NCBI GenBank assembly: GCA_034231615.1
Contig: CM067317.1
Span: forward strand, 15,956,394 to 16,020,393
Source: Meghimatium bilineatum
Lineage: Eukaryota; Mollusca; Gastropoda; Stylommatophora; Philomycidae
Direction of reading: 5' to 3'
DNA: 64,000 nucleotides
Shown: piece after piece, positions 63,832 to 64,000 of the stretch
Layout of the letters: every line of letters begins with the position of its first letter
Numbering within the stretch: position 1 is the stretch's first letter
The notes under the pieces: generated by a model
Told to the model about the DNA's origin: nothing
What the model saw: the letters and a program-made list of their open reading frames with translations, nothing else
Databases searched by the model: none
Translations under genes and position numbers: made by a program

Positions 63832-64000
63832 TTACTGTAGATAACTAACTATCAATACAAAATAATAATAAATAATAATAAAACATATAACAAAGACAAT
63901 TATCAAAACTGAACGAACTTGTCTTTGTTCTATGTTTTATTATTATTTATTATTTTTTTATATTGATAGTTATTTATCTACAGTAACTTCATTACTTTAT
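63832..64000. mobile_element. Fold-back element at the window end
   Basis: 63838-63910 and 63927-63990 are near-perfect inverted copies with a short centre. The right arm ends '...CAGTAACTTCATTAC', like the Penelope-type terminal repeat, and starts with 'CTTGTCTTTGTTCTATG'. It may be another tail-to-tail Penelope end; its right limit is cut by the window. Confidence 0.6.

Noticed and set aside
1-64000. tRNA or rRNA genes
   Set aside because: I looked for tRNA box A/B pairs and for 5S and large rRNA signatures and saw none that I could support.

Overview
This is eukaryotic, almost certainly metazoan, DNA. It is AT-rich, has long intergenic spans, GT-AG introns of about 1-2.8 kb, a U2 snRNA gene array, one recognisable host gene, and very dense layers of transposable elements. 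The TE mix (Tx1-like and RNase-H LINEs, a Penelope-like element, a Polinton-like virus/transposon remnant, a CACTA-like DNA transposon) would suit a lophotrochozoan such as a mollusc, but that placement is an impression, not a proof. Many of the long open frames are pieces of TEs. No bacterial-style operons are present.

Layout. 0-4.1 kb: an interspersed repeat, a LINE RNase H fragment, and a minus-strand Tx1-like LINE whose endonuclease region carries two in-frame minisatellites. 4.1-8.8 kb: a 1.92-kb unit present twice in direct orientation (about 20 differences), each copy with a minus-strand RRM-like ORF and a small CxxC/HSCL ORF. 8.8-13.4 kb: older repeats and TE fragments. 13.4-17.45 kb: a full-length, apparently intact RNase-H LINE with a 12-bp target-site duplication, inserted into an older Tx1-like ORF1. 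18.99-21.94 kb: a CACTA-like DNA transposon (CACTG termini, long TIRs, 3-bp TSD) whose broken transposase-like gene contains a 756-bp MITE with an 8-bp TSD. 22-24 kb: hAT-like and LINE endonuclease fragments. 24.65-28.35 kb: a broken Polinton/adintovirus-like cluster with a packaging ATPase, a small basic protein, a Bcl-2-like gene and two further CxxC-type ORFs. 28.8-39.3 kb: LINE fragments and a Penelope-like element with hammerhead-like motifs. 39.3-41.04 kb: two tandem U2 snRNA genes on the minus strand, both cut at the same point by A-tailed insertions. 41.04-46.5 kb: two LINEs on the minus strand, the first abutting a U2 copy. 47.5-48.6 kb: a 40-bp satellite with 320-bp higher-order structure. 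53.3-62.64 kb: six 3'-terminal coding exons of a p21-activated-kinase gene on the minus strand, with SINEs and a pogo-like MITE in its introns and 3' flank. The 5' exons lie beyond the window.

How parts fit. The two U2 copies indicate a U2-specific (Keno-like, Tx1-clade) retrotransposon working in this genome. The recurrent 280-bp SINE resembles the RNase-H LINE at both ends, so the intact 13.4-kb LINE is a plausible driver. The CxxC/HSCL family links the duplicated 4-9 kb unit to the Polinton-like cluster at 25 kb. Clade names rest on motif recognition without database searches.
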